Part shown: piece by piece, positions 19,918-28,370 of the stretch
Layout: each line of letters opens with the position of its first letter
Position numbering within the stretch: the stretch's first letter is position 1
Assembly (NCBI RefSeq): GCF_003260125.1
Contig: NZ_QHKO01000003.1
Span: 489,615 to 553,614, forward strand
Origin: Lujinxingia litoralis
GTDB lineage: Bacteria; Myxococcota_A; Bradymonadia; Bradymonadales; Bradymonadaceae
Direction of reading: 5' to 3'
DNA: 64,000 nucleotides
Position numbers and translations under genes: made by a program
The notes under the pieces: generated by a model
Database searches by the model: none
Told to the model about the DNA's origin: nothing
Seen by the model: the letters and a program-made list of their open reading frames with translations, nothing else

Positions 19918-20277
19918 TTCAACAAAAACACAGCCATCAAGGGGCATCCAGTGTGCTCGCGTCGGTAGCGTCCCAAGCTCGCCGATGCGGTCCCAGGTAA
20001 ACGTACCAAGTGAAGCCAGCCCCATGGCCTGCTCGACCAGTGCAGCGTCGACGCCATCCAGCGCCGTGTCTGCGAGAGCGTGTCGAGTGCGGCGTGCTTC
20101 GATTCCGTCCGAACTCCAGAATAGCGTTGAGTCATCGCCACCGAGCTGTGGCTGACCATCGACCCGAGCGTGCGGGGCGATGCCGGTGGTGCGCTCCGCT
20201 GGTGCTCGCGCGCCATCGTTCGCATCCGGGGGGCTGCCTGGCCATCCCAGGGAGAGGCGTGCCCGGGGGGGAGCGCC
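19918..20277. other. Non-coding scar between tRNA-Arg and the Rieske/FAD gene
   Basis: 360 bases without an intact gene. Apart from the integrase-like fragment (see separate entry), nothing is recognisable. The tRNA antisense strand yields a spurious peptide with the well-known GIRTHDL string, which is not a gene. Confidence 0.6.
20064..20171 (-). pseudogene. Fragment of a tyrosine recombinase (phage-type integrase) C-terminus
   Basis: On the minus strand this stretch translates to TLGSMVSHSSVAMTQRYS followed by GVRTESKHAALDTL. It matches the last part of tyrosine recombinases, where the pattern is (L/M)GHSSxxMTxRYxH...AAL: the second-box histidine (H in SHSS) and the catalytic Tyr in QRY are both present. 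Nothing upstream in this frame gives the HxLRHT box or the rest of the catalytic domain, and no start or length fits a gene. It lies about 150 bases beyond the 3' end of tRNA-Arg, the usual place for an integrase. It is probably a relic of an integrated element. Confidence 0.6.
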
Positions 20278-21873
20278 CTATGGCGTTGGTGGGTGTGATT
20301 CCGGGGCCGGGGAGTACGGTGGTTCTTGCATCTGAAGCAGGTGCCTGAGCGTGGCCTGATCGTTGGTGGCGAAGGCCTGCTCGGCGCGCAGGCTCGCGCG
20401 AGGGCGTCCCAGGGTAACTACGGCCTCGATGCGGTCTTGATGGATGTAGCCCACGATGGCGTCGCGTTCTGCGAGCGAGCCGTGGATGAGGACCCGATCG
20501 AAGTGTTCGCAGTGGCCGACGTAGCGGATGTTGAGATCGAAGTGACGGCTCCAGAAGAAGGGGACCAGGGAAAAGGGCTCCACCGGTAGATTTAGCATCA
20601 CCCTGGCCGCGCGTTGAGCCAGGCGCTGGGCCAGCACCCAGTGTTCCACGCGGGCCGGGGCGTCGCTGGCGGGTTCGGGAAAGCGAGCCACATCACCCAC
20701 GGCGAAGATCGCCGGATCGCTGGTGCGCATCTGGCGATCGACGAGGATGCCCCGATCGACCTTGAGTCCGGCGGCCTCGGCCAGCTCCGTACGGGGGCGC
20801 ACGCCCGTGCCCAGGACCACAAAGTCGAAGTCGATGTGTTGCCCGGTGCTCAGGTGGGCACGGGTTGGCTCGAAGCTCTCCACACCGGTGCCCAGCATAA
20901 AGTCGACGCCCTGAGCCTCGTGAGTGTCTCGGACCAGGCGGCCGAGCTCCTCGCCAAGGACAGGTTGAAGGGGGAGCTCCTCGGGAGCCACCACCGTGAC
21001 GTTGAGACCGCGCTTGCGCAGCGAGGCTGCTACTTCCAGCCCGATGAAGCCGGCCCCTACGATGAGGGCGTGTTTGCCGGAATCGGCCGCCTGGCTGATA
21101 TGCCGGGAGTCGTTGAAACTTCGTAGCGTGAAGTGCGTTGTCTGCTCCAGGCCTTCGATGGGAGGCACAAGGGGTTCGGCACCGGTGGCATAGAGAAGCG
21201 CGTCGTACTCAAAGGCGGTGCCTTTGTCGGTGACGACCTGTCGGGCTTTGCGCTCAATGCGGGTGACCCGGGTATCCTTAAGAAGGTTGACGTTAAGCTC
21301 TTCCCAGCGCTTGTCTCCTCCGAGTGGTAGCCACGACGCGGGGGCATCGCCGGCGAGGTAATCTTTGGAGAGGTTGGGGCGGTCGATAGGGCCGCTCTCT
21401 TCCTGGCCGATCATGGTGATGGTGCCCTCGAACCCTTCGTGGCGCATCAGCTCCACGGCTGCCGCTGCGGCTGCTCCGGCGCCGACGATCACCAGCGCGT
21501 TGATCGCAGGGCGTCTGAGATGGCGCCGGGGGACGTCTTCTCGCGCCCTGACTCGGACGCGTTCGCCGTCCACAATCACCGGATAGCAGCTCACCGGGGA
21601 GAGCGCCGGGGCCCCCAGGGCGCTGCCATCGCGAAGACTGAAAACAGCGTGGTGCAAGGGGCAGTGGATGGTGTCTTCCACGACCAGGCCCCGGTGCAGG
21701 GGCCCTCCGTAGTGGGTGCAGCGCGCGCTGATGGCTCGTATCTCGTCGGCCAGGCGCACCACAACGACCGCATCATCGCCGACGTGTCCGAGAAAGGGCT
21801 CGCCAGGACGAAGCTCCGAGAGCGCGATGCCTTGGGTGAGGTCGGGGCCGTTTGCGTCGGGCTGATCGGTCAT
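20278..21873 (-). CDS. Rieske [2Fe-2S]/FAD-dependent NAD(P)H oxidoreductase (AIFM3-like)
   Basis: 531 residues. An N-terminal Rieske domain (~10-110) has both ligand pairs, CTHYGG (Cys52, His54) and CPLHH (Cys71, His74). A pyridine nucleotide-disulfide oxidoreductase part follows: the FAD dinucleotide motif VIVGAGAAAAAAVELM (~128-143), an NAD-binding GAGFIGLEVAASLRKRG (~270-286), and the second FAD motif ending FAVGDVA (~390). Such ferredoxin-reductase fusions pass electrons from NAD(P)H to oxygenases or other acceptors; no partner oxygenase is adjacent. ATG 21873 is preceded by GGAGACC; an upstream extension lacks Rieske similarity. It is monocistronic and the first intact gene after the tRNA/integrase scar. 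Confidence 0.93.
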   Translation of the reverse strand: MTDQPDANGPDLTQGIALSELRPGEPFLGHVGDDAVVVVRLADEIRAISARCTHYGGPLHRGLVVEDTIHCPLHHAVFSLRDGSALGAPALSPVSCYPVIVDGERVRVRAREDVPRRHLRRPAINALVIVGAGAAAAAAVELMRHEGFEGTITMIGQEESGPIDRPNLSKDYLAGDAPASWLPLGGDKRWEELNVNLLKDTRVTRIERKARQVVTDKGTAFEYDALLYATGAEPLVPPIEGLEQTTHFTLRSFNDSRHISQAADSGKHALIVGAGFIGLEVAASLRKRGLNVTVVAPEELPLQPVLGEELGRLVRDTHEAQGVDFMLGTGVESFEPTRAHLSTGQHIDFDFVVLGTGVRPRTELAEAAGLKVDRGILVDRQMRTSDPAIFAVGDVARFPEPASDAPARVEHWVLAQRLAQRAARVMLNLPVEPFSLVPFFWSRHFDLNIRYVGHCEHFDRVLIHGSLAERDAIVGYIHQDRIEAVVTLGRPRASLRAEQAFATNDQATLRHLLQMQEPPYSPAPESHPPTP

Positions 21874-22228
21874 TGCGTGAGGTCTCCAAAAGGGTGACGA
21901 GACGTGGGTACCGGGGCCGTTTACGAGCGTGTGAACGCCGAGGGGGCAGTATGCCGAGAAACCTGTGGACCACTGAAGATTCGTCAAGGATTTGTGTTTG
22001 GGGTTGCACATACGATCAGGGGGCACATGTTCAGGCGCGCGGTCGACCCGAGGTTGAGAATGGGGCGGTGGTCTGTGTCTTGCTCGCGCGGCGATGCGGG
22101 CCGTGGCGTAGGTTTTAGGGGGACTTCTTTAGGGGGAGGTGCTTTGAGGTTTGGGGCTCGGCGCGCTAAAGTGAGTGCTCCACTCATAAAAAGCAGTACA
22201 AGCAGTCATTGCACGGGAGGGCGATGCG
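21874..22228. other. Divergent intergenic region
   Basis: 355 bases between the Rieske/FAD gene (-) and the SEC-C gene (+). It must hold both promoters, but I see no convincing -35/-10 pair. A short direct repeat TTTAGGGGGA occurs twice near 22115-22136. Confidence 0.5.
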
Positions 22229-23662
22229 ATGAACTACGCCGGTCATCAGGTTCATTTTCTGGAACGTCTGGAGCGGGTCGATGGCGAGGAGCAGGAGCTG
22301 GCGCTGTCGTTGTACTACGACGCGAAATTTGTACGTGCATACCTGGAGAAAGAGTCCATTCCCGAAGCCTTTGAGCGCGTGGCGCTGGCGCTCTCCGACG
22401 AGCCCAACGGGGCTCATGTGGTAGCGACACGGGATGGGGCCTTCGTGACGGTGCTGGGGGCGGGGATGAAGCCGCGCAATCTCTACGTGCTGCCACGCAG
22501 TCGCACGGTGAGGTTGCATCAGATGTTGGAGCGCATACGCGGGTATATGGCAGATCTGGAGGGAAAAGAGATTCATCCGAGGAAGGCGCTCGCGGTGTTG
22601 CGTCGGGAGGCTAATGTGCTCACACGCGAGAGTTTTGAGAGGCTTAAACGTGGGGCCCCGCTGCTCTATCCGAGTGTGTTGGAGTGGATGTGGCAAGCGC
22701 AGGGGCGACTTCAACGAAGGCGCGGGCTGCTGGCGGCTCGGCTGGGGTCACGGGGCAAGCGGGTTCGTCGCGTTAAGGGGAGGATGAGGAGGTTGGCGCG
22801 CGAGCACTGGGAGGATGTGTTTATGCTCACGCATATGATGGTGTTGGGCGCGGAATGGAACGCGATGTATGGGGCCTGGGTCGACCATCCTCGGGCCATA
22901 GAGGAGAGTTTTGGGGAGATGTTTTATGGGTTGTGGAGTGAAGGATGGTTTGGCGTGGCGACGCGGGTTCTGTGGTGTGCCGGTGAGATGGGAGAAGTCC
23001 TGGCTCCGGGGCTGATGGCGCGGATGGAACATGAGGAACATGTGTCGCGAGGGTTCTTCAGTGCGATGGCGCTGACGGTGATTGCGCTGCGTCATGAGCA
23101 GTACTTTGATCCGTGGATAAAGCTGCTCAAGAGCTGGCCGCCGAGTGGCGACGACAGTTCAGAGAAAGCGCTGACCGAGGTCGAAAGGATGCGGAGCCTG
23201 TGCCGGGAGGAGTTGCTTCCGGCGCTGGAAGATCCGGACTCGCACCGGCAGCGCTTCTGCGAGATGGCGCTGGAGCAGTATGAGGGAAGTTTCGGGGATG
23301 GCGATGGTGAGGCCGAAGGCTGGGTGGCTCCGGAGGCGTTGAACGAGGACGAGCTGTGTTCGCTCTTTCACCTGATGCTCTTTGATGATCATGGGGGCGG
23401 CGCGAACCTGACGATGCTGGTGTACGCGTTGCCCTATCTCGCGGCGATTTCTGCGGAAGAGTTGTATCCCCGAGCTGAGATTCTTCCGCCGGGGGAGGGA
23501 TGGGCGCCGGGCATTGGTGCAAGTCTGCTCGCTCATATGGGGCGTCGCCTCAGCTATCGGAAGCCCGAGCGTGTGAGCGCGGTGCCCGGGCGAAATGATC
23601 CCTGCGGGTGCGGGAGCGGGAAAAAATACAAGCGATGTTGTGCGGGAATGATGGTGCATTGA
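22229..23662 (+). CDS. Hypothetical protein with C-terminal SEC-C zinc-binding motif
   Basis: 477 residues, soluble, mostly helical. The only recognisable element is the C-terminal SEC-C motif, NDPCGCGSGKKYKRCC, which binds zinc and appears at the tail of SecA and many unrelated proteins as an interaction module. Residues ~150-200 are strongly basic (RRRGLLAARLGSRGKRVRRVKGR). GGGAGG eight bases before ATG 22229 supports the start; an earlier ATG at 22224 stops at once. Codon use includes more A/T-ending codons than the neighbouring housekeeping genes, in line with an accessory gene. Function unknown. Confidence 0.75.
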   Translation: MNYAGHQVHFLERLERVDGEEQELALSLYYDAKFVRAYLEKESIPEAFERVALALSDEPNGAHVVATRDGAFVTVLGAGMKPRNLYVLPRSRTVRLHQMLERIRGYMADLEGKEIHPRKALAVLRREANVLTRESFERLKRGAPLLYPSVLEWMWQAQGRLQRRRGLLAARLGSRGKRVRRVKGRMRRLAREHWEDVFMLTHMMVLGAEWNAMYGAWVDHPRAIEESFGEMFYGLWSEGWFGVATRVLWCAGEMGEVLAPGLMARMEHEEHVSRGFFSAMALTVIALRHEQYFDPWIKLLKSWPPSGDDSSEKALTEVERMRSLCREELLPALEDPDSHRQRFCEMALEQYEGSFGDGDGEAEGWVAPEALNEDELCSLFHLMLFDDHGGGANLTMLVYALPYLAAISAEELYPRAEILPPGEGWAPGIGASLLAHMGRRLSYRKPERVSAVPGRNDPCGCGSGKKYKRCCAGMMVH

Positions 23663-23750
23663 GCGGGGGAAGTCTGGCTGGTTTGACACCGATCGGTTAA
23701 GAGAGAGTGGAGAGCTGAAGGCAGATTGACTCAAAGCTACGAGGTGTCTG

Positions 23751-24671
23751 GTGCGCGGCGTCACATCAACGGTGTTGGGGGGGATGGTTTTACTTATGGC
23801 GGGATGGTTCGGATGCGGGGAGCCCACAGGTCAGCCCGTGGAAGAGGCGCCTTCGGGGCCGCCGTATGCGCCGGTCTGGGACGGAGAGCCCCTCGGGGGG
23901 GAACGTCCGGTCGAGCCTGTGTTGCCGGTGGACTACGATGTGAACAAGCGCTGGCCGCTGGTGATCGCACTGCATGGTTTTTCGGCATCACCGGACTGGA
24001 TCGACGACTATTTTGGCGTGCGACGCGAAGCCGAGGAGCGAGGTTTTATCGCACTGATGCCCGAAGGAACGTTGGGGGCTGGCGATCTGGCCTTCTGGAA
24101 TGCGACGCCGGCCTGCTGCGACTTCGCGGATGTTGGCGTCGATGACGTGGCGTATCTGAGCGCGTTGATCGAGGAGGCCCAGGAGCGACTGGCCGTGGAC
24201 CCGGAGCGTATTTATTTTATGGGGCACTCCAACGGAGGGTTCATGAGCTACCGGATGGCCTGCGAACTCAGCGAGAAGATTCGGGGCGTGGCAGTCGCCT
24301 CGGGCTCGAGCCTGGCGGATGCCAGCGCGTGTGGAACGCCTTCGCCGTTGCGGGTACTGCACGTTCACGGGACCGAGGATAATGTCATTCCCTACCAGGG
24401 GGGGAGTTTTGGGCGTGATGATTTTCCCGGTGTGCAAGACGTGGTGGCCCGCTGGGTTGAGCGCAACGGATGTGCGGGGGTGCCCACCGAGGAGGGCCCG
24501 GTGGATCTGAGCAGTGGCGTTTTCGGTCGCGAAAGTACCATTGAGCGTTGGGCGGAGTGTGAGTCGGGAATGAGTGTGGAGCTCTGGACGGTGAACGGTG
24601 CGGATCACTTTCCGTGGCTGAACTTGAGGGGGCAGGACGCGCTTTTTGATGCTCTGCTGGACGAGGATTAG
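23751..24671 (+). CDS. Secreted PHB-depolymerase/feruloyl-esterase-like lipoprotein
   Basis: 306 residues, alpha/beta hydrolase fold of the LpqC/poly(3-hydroxybutyrate) depolymerase family. The signal peptide ends in a lipobox (GWFGCG). PLVIALHGFSASPDWIDDYF forms the oxyanion-hole strand, GHSNGG carries the nucleophile Ser, TEDNVIPY the Asp, and NGADHFPW the His. The family hydrolyses polyester or feruloyl esters; substrate cannot be told. The start is GTG 23751 after GAGG. Being lipid-anchored and secreted, it fits scavenging of external polymers. It is single, with 88 bases from the preceding gene. Confidence 0.85.
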   Translation: MRGVTSTVLGGMVLLMAGWFGCGEPTGQPVEEAPSGPPYAPVWDGEPLGGERPVEPVLPVDYDVNKRWPLVIALHGFSASPDWIDDYFGVRREAEERGFIALMPEGTLGAGDLAFWNATPACCDFADVGVDDVAYLSALIEEAQERLAVDPERIYFMGHSNGGFMSYRMACELSEKIRGVAVASGSSLADASACGTPSPLRVLHVHGTEDNVIPYQGGSFGRDDFPGVQDVVARWVERNGCAGVPTEEGPVDLSSGVFGRESTIERWAECESGMSVELWTVNGADHFPWLNLRGQDALFDALLDED

Positions 24672-24831
24672 AACTCGGAGCCGGTGTGTGGCCAGGCGTG
24701 TTGTGGAAACGTCGGCAGGGGGGGAGCGTTGTGCGTGGCAGAGCGCTTTTGCGATGCCCCTGGGAAGGATAGGGCAGGGGGCTTTGATCGCGAGGGGGGA
24801 TGTGGGAGCATCGACAAGGCGGGAGGCATCA

Positions 24832-25596
24832 ATGGCCGTGGATGAAGCTTCCGGGGGAGTCAGGAGAGCTATGGGCGCGAACGTAGGGCGAAAGACTGAG
24901 CACGGAGATTCGCAGATCGAGGAGTTGGCCGAGAAGATCGGCGATGCCCGCGAGATGATCGCGCATACTGAGATCTTTAGTGCCGAAGATATCGCCAACA
25001 GCGTGAGCCATGGCGTGGGATTGGGGGCGGCACTTGTGGGCTTTGTGGTGCTTGCCGTTACGGCATGGGCGACGGGAGCGGGGCTGCAGATTGTCGGAGC
25101 GCTGGTGTATGGCCTGACGCTGGTGGCGCTTTTTGCGGCGTCCACGGTTTATCACAGTGTGACGCATCCCCGGGTGCGGCGGGCGCTGCAGGTGGTCGAC
25201 CATTGTGCGGTGTTTTTTCTGATTGCAGGAACTTATACGCCCTTTGCGCTCGTGACTTTGGCGGGCCCCCTGGGCTGGAGCCTTCTGGCGGGGGTGTGGG
25301 CGATGGCGCTGCTGGGGGTGACGATCAAGCTCTTCTGGTTTGGACGTTTTGAGGGGGTGAGTCTGGCGCTGTATCTGTTGATGGGGTGGACGATCGTGTT
25401 TGCGATTAAGCCGCTCTGGCTTGCGATGGAGCCGGCTGGCGTGGCGTTGCTCTTTGGTGGGGGTTTACTTTACACGGCTGGCGTGGCGTTTTTTGTGTGG
25501 GAGCGGCTCTTTTTGAACCACGCGATCTGGCACCTGTTTGTGCTCGGCGGGAGCGTGTGTCACTACCTTGCGATTCTCTTCTATGTGCTGGGTTGA
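24832..25596 (+). CDS. Hemolysin III/TrhA-family seven-helix membrane protein
   Basis: The PAQR/hemolysin III family has seven membrane segments and three conserved histidines thought to bind zinc. Here they appear in STVYHSVTH, HAIWHLFVLGG and SVCHYLAI. The opening EDIANSVSHGVG is the family's usual N-terminal signature. Bacterial members affect membrane lipid homeostasis (TrhA); the toxin name is historical. I give ATG 24832 (GGGAGG upstream) as start. ATG 24871 (CAGGAG upstream) is about equally good and would remove 13 residues that are not conserved. The ~40 residues before the first helix are unlike typical TrhA and look disordered. Confidence 0.88.
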   Translation: MAVDEASGGVRRAMGANVGRKTEHGDSQIEELAEKIGDAREMIAHTEIFSAEDIANSVSHGVGLGAALVGFVVLAVTAWATGAGLQIVGALVYGLTLVALFAASTVYHSVTHPRVRRALQVVDHCAVFFLIAGTYTPFALVTLAGPLGWSLLAGVWAMALLGVTIKLFWFGRFEGVSLALYLLMGWTIVFAIKPLWLAMEPAGVALLFGGGLLYTAGVAFFVWERLFLNHAIWHLFVLGGSVCHYLAILFYVLG

Positions 25597-25939
25597 TCTG
25601 GGCGCCGAGAATGGTGGTGTCGGCTATATGCGGACGTGTCGGGAGAGGTCCTGGTAATTCTCGGCAGCGGTGACAGGGTGGGGTAAGTTGACAATATATA
25701 TGGATTATCTATACTCAGCTCTCCTGGTCAGAAGGTCAGTGATCGGGTCATGAGCGGCGTGTGAACGCACATGCTTATTCGCAGCGCTGGCGTCCGATGC
25801 GGATTTCGGCGCAAAAAAGCTCAGCTTTGAAAGGTCCAGTTCTTCTTGAGCGGAGGAAGATGTTGGGCGCCTGCGTGGCGTACCTTCATCTGGAAGACGC
25901 GCTTCGTGGGCGATGTGAACACAGCACCCAGGAGAGCGA
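25597..25939. other. Leader region with a strong promoter
   Basis: 343 bases without a convincing gene. It holds an AT-rich sigma-70-type promoter (separate entry) followed by ~225 bases up to the 25940 start. A 63-codon open frame (25761) overlaps the start of that gene and lacks protein-like character. The rest may be a 5' leader or an unrecognised small RNA. Confidence 0.5.
25688..25715 (+). promoter_or_regulatory. Near-consensus sigma-70-type promoter
   Basis: TTGACA at 25688-25693, a 16-base AT-rich spacer, then TATACT at 25710-25715. The -35 is perfect and the -10 has one mismatch, in a locally A+T-rich island (ATATATATGGATTATC) within GC-rich DNA. Confidence 0.75.
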
Positions 25940-26380
25940 ATGGACACGTTAGATGTGGTCAAGAAAGCGGAAGAGCGGGGTGGAAGGGAGCGACGAGAGG
26001 CGATTGAGCAGGTGCTCATCAGCGCGCGTCGGCTCGGCTGTGATATGCAGGTTGGAGGCGGTCAGGCGGGGGGGATGAATCTGCGTTATGGAGCGATCGG
26101 GTACGCGATTCTGGATGTGAATACCCGTGGGGTGGTCAAGCTCTACGCCTCGCCACATCCGGGTAAAGAGGTCAGCGAGGAGCATCGAGACGCGGTGAAC
26201 GCGTTTATCGAGGGGCGAGAGGCGTTGGAGCCGAAGTCTTTTCCGGTCCATACCTATGGGCATCTTGAGAATCCGATTGAGGAGATTGGTTCGGAGCCGC
26301 TGGTGGCCTTTGTGGAGCGTGCCGTGCAGTTGATTCGCCGGAGTTACTACGAGCCGTGGCGTGAGTTGCACGAGGCTTAA
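25940..26380 (+). CDS. Hypothetical protein
   Basis: 146 residues, soluble; I do not recognise the family. Helix-rich N-terminus, then a beta-rich core (GGMNLRYGAIGYAILDVN, GVVKLYASPHPG), then a helical C-terminus (LVAFVERAVQLIRRSYYEPW). AGGAGAG lies just before ATG. The gene is framed by a strong promoter ~225 bases upstream and a textbook terminator 37 bases downstream, so it forms its own transcription unit. The short GYAILDVNTRGVVKLY stretch resembles proteins binding small ligands, but that is weak. Confidence 0.7.
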   Translation: MDTLDVVKKAEERGGRERREAIEQVLISARRLGCDMQVGGGQAGGMNLRYGAIGYAILDVNTRGVVKLYASPHPGKEVSEEHRDAVNAFIEGREALEPKSFPVHTYGHLENPIEEIGSEPLVAFVERAVQLIRRSYYEPWRELHEA

Positions 26381-26416
26381 GGGGCTTTGGCGGAGGGGAC
26401 TGGGGGAGAAGGATTG

Positions 26417-26452
26417 AAACCCTGCCGGGCGATTAGCCCGGCAGGGTTTTTT
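26417..26452 (+). terminator. Intrinsic terminator
   Basis: A 14-bp perfect stem, AAACCCTGCCGGGC (26417-26430) with GCCCGGCAGGGTTT (26436-26449), loop GATTA, followed by a T-run to 26452. It ends the 25940 gene. Confidence 0.95.
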
Positions 26453-26613
26453 GTCTGGTGCTGGAGGTGGGGAGCGAGAAAAAAGCAAAAATAAGGGGTA
26501 AGGACGCAAGATCGTCGCCGTGAGCTCGATAACAGAGAACGCAGGGGCGGTGAGTAGGCAGTTGGAGAGGAGTACGCCGCCCGGGGAGAGGATGTGAACT
26601 TGAGGGGCTGGCG

Positions 26614-27663
26614 ATGGAAATTTCGAGTGCACTGAGCAATGCCGCGGCGGCGATTTTGGAGATCGGAGGGTCGGCGGCGAGCCTGGAGGCGAGCGCTCCG
26701 AGCAGCGTGGGGGCAGGCGATAGTGTGGAGGTTGGCGGGGGGGAGAAGAAGGGTTTTTTCGGGCTGATCAAAGATGTGTTCACCGGAAAGAGTAGCATTG
26801 GGACGGCAGCCAATAATGCGCTCGATGGGCTGGGGTTACCGGACTGGATTGGCGATGTTGCCGGGGCGGCGATCGACTTCGGGACGGGCAATTTTGCCGG
26901 AGGGTTGGAGAACGGGTTGAAGGTGGCCGGCCATGTGGCCGAGGCCTGTGGTGGCGATGAGATCGCGGGGTTTTGCCGTTCAGCCAGTGATGTGGTGGGG
27001 ATGTTTTACGAGACGGTTGGTCCGATTGTGACCAAGGTTGCCCTGGGGGTGGCCACCGGTGGGGCGGGCGCGGGTGTGCTCGGAGCTGCGGGCGGAGCGG
27101 GAGCATTGGGAGGCAGCGCCGGGCTCTTTGCGAATCTGGGGCAGCTCGGAGGCCTGGTCGGCCAGGCGGGGCCGGTGCTGGAGCACGCCGGAACGGCGAT
27201 GCAGGTGATCGACGCGATTAAGTCCGGAGGCAGTTTGCTGGAGAGTGCGCCGCAGATCGCGAATCTCTTCAGCGGCGCCTTTGACACGCTTCAGGATTTG
27301 GCCGGTCCGGATGGCCCGGCGGATCAGGTCAAGGCGACCTTGGAAGAGGCGGTGGAGCGGGCGCTGGAGAAACTTCAGAGCCAGGGCTCGCTGGCCTCTG
27401 ATTTGGGGACGCAGGTGTTTGAGCAGGTTCGAGAGGAGCTGATGGGGCAGGCAAACTCGCTGCTTGAAGGGCTTGGTGGTGCGGCGTCCTCGCAGGTGGA
27501 GGCGGTGCTCAACGAGGCATTGGAGACCGCGGGGGGCCTGCTCGATATGGCGGGATTGGATTCGGGAGTGGCGGGGGATGTGATGGATATGCTCGGGCAG
27601 CTGGATGCGTTCAGTCTGGCGAAGCCGGTAGCGGAGTTGGTGAGCACGATCTTCCGAGCCTGA
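26614..27663 (+). CDS. Gly/Ala-rich hydrophobic hypothetical protein (translocator-like)
   Basis: 349 residues with no signal peptide. Residues ~45-150 contain amphipathic and hydrophobic segments: GFFGLIKDVFTG, WIGDVAGAAIDFG, then the very Gly/Ala-rich VTKVALGVATGGAGAGVLGA. The C-terminal half is made of amphipathic helices. This layout (no signal, central glycine-rich hydrophobic helices, coiled-coil flanks) is that of type III secretion translocators, and the next gene is a SycD/LcrH-like TPR protein, the usual chaperone of such proteins. No secretion apparatus is in the window, so the role is a hypothesis. ATG 26614 has only a weak ribosome site. Confidence 0.6.
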   Translation: MEISSALSNAAAAILEIGGSAASLEASAPSSVGAGDSVEVGGGEKKGFFGLIKDVFTGKSSIGTAANNALDGLGLPDWIGDVAGAAIDFGTGNFAGGLENGLKVAGHVAEACGGDEIAGFCRSASDVVGMFYETVGPIVTKVALGVATGGAGAGVLGAAGGAGALGGSAGLFANLGQLGGLVGQAGPVLEHAGTAMQVIDAIKSGGSLLESAPQIANLFSGAFDTLQDLAGPDGPADQVKATLEEAVERALEKLQSQGSLASDLGTQVFEQVREELMGQANSLLEGLGGAASSQVEAVLNEALETAGGLLDMAGLDSGVAGDVMDMLGQLDAFSLAKPVAELVSTIFRA

Positions 27664-27726
27664 ACTCGGTGATCGAGTGAGTGTGGTCTGAGCGTAATTT
27701 TTGTGCGTCCAATCGAAGGAGCAGAG

Positions 27727-28215
27727 ATGAGTGAGCAGAGCGAGAAAGAGCAGAGCAGCACGGAGCGAGCCTGGCAGGCGGCCCCTGATATTGTGGCGGC
27801 ACAGGTGCAGGCGTTGGCTCGTAAGTATTATGAGCAGGGGGAGTTGGATCGGGCGCGCGAGGTGCTGGAGAAGCTGGTGAAGATGCGGCCCCGCTGTGCG
27901 TGGGCCCACGCGCTTCTGGGGGTCGTGCAGCGGCGTCAGGGGCGGATGGTCAAGGCGTTGGAGTCGTTGCAACGCGCCGCGGAGATCGATCCCGACGATC
28001 GCAACACACTGGTCAATCTCGGGGAGTGCCTGGTGATTGCGGGGAAGGTGCCTCAGGGGGTTGATGTGTTGCGGGCGGTGTTTGAGATGGGATACGACCC
28101 CGCGCTTGCTCCGGAGGAGCACGACGCGTTTACGCGTCGTGCCGGAGCTCAGCTGGAGGTGATTCAGCGCGCGGCACGCATGGTTCAGGAGGAGTACGGC
28201 CAGCAGGGGAGTTAG
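27727..28215 (+). CDS. TPR protein, SycD/LcrH-like chaperone
   Basis: 162 residues, with three tetratricopeptide units between ~25 and ~125: ALARKYYEQGELDRAREVLEKL, AHALLGVVQRRQGRMVKALE, and LVNLGECLVIAGKVPQGV. The size and the order match class II type III secretion chaperones (SycD/LcrH), including the LGECL motif in the third unit. Generic TPR proteins look similar, so this is a moderate call. ATG 27727 has AAGGAG six bases upstream; a GTG eight codons earlier is less good. It is 63 bases after the Gly/Ala-rich gene and overlaps the end of ccoS by 4 bases on the opposite strand. Confidence 0.65.
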   Translation: MSEQSEKEQSSTERAWQAAPDIVAAQVQALARKYYEQGELDRAREVLEKLVKMRPRCAWAHALLGVVQRRQGRMVKALESLQRAAEIDPDDRNTLVNLGECLVIAGKVPQGVDVLRAVFEMGYDPALAPEEHDAFTRRAGAQLEVIQRAARMVQEEYGQQGS

Positions 28216-28370
28216 CGCGGCGGGGGGGCGCTTTCGTCGTCGAGCAGGGGGCGAAGCGCCGGGGTTTCCAGGTCGTCGAGTTGGCCCCGGCGCACGGCCC
28301 AGATAAAGGCGGCGACCGAGCTCAGGGTCAGTAAGAGCGCCATGGGGATGAGCAGGTAGAGGATGTTCAT
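28212..28370 (-). CDS. ccoS: cbb3 oxidase maturation protein CcoS
   Basis: 52 residues, a gene too small for routine calling. It begins MNILYLLIPMALLLTLSSVA, one transmembrane segment, followed by FIWAVRRGQLDDLETPALR. The form 'hydrophobic helix then FxWAVxxGQxDDLExP' is the CcoS signature. CcoS is needed to insert heme and copper into the oxidase. Its ATG overlaps the ccoI stop (ATGA), so it is the last gene of the leftward cco operon. Its end overlaps the convergent TPR gene by 4 bases. Confidence 0.93.
   Translation of the reverse strand: MNILYLLIPMALLLTLSSVAAFIWAVRRGQLDDLETPALRPLLDDESAPPPR

Noticed and set aside
19803..19930. Peptide GIRTHDLWLRRPALYPAELLAR on -
   Set aside because: It is the translated antisense of tRNA-Arg, a common annotation artefact.
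25761..25952. 63-codon gene before 25940
   Set aside because: No ribosome site, overlaps the next start, no protein-like sequence character.
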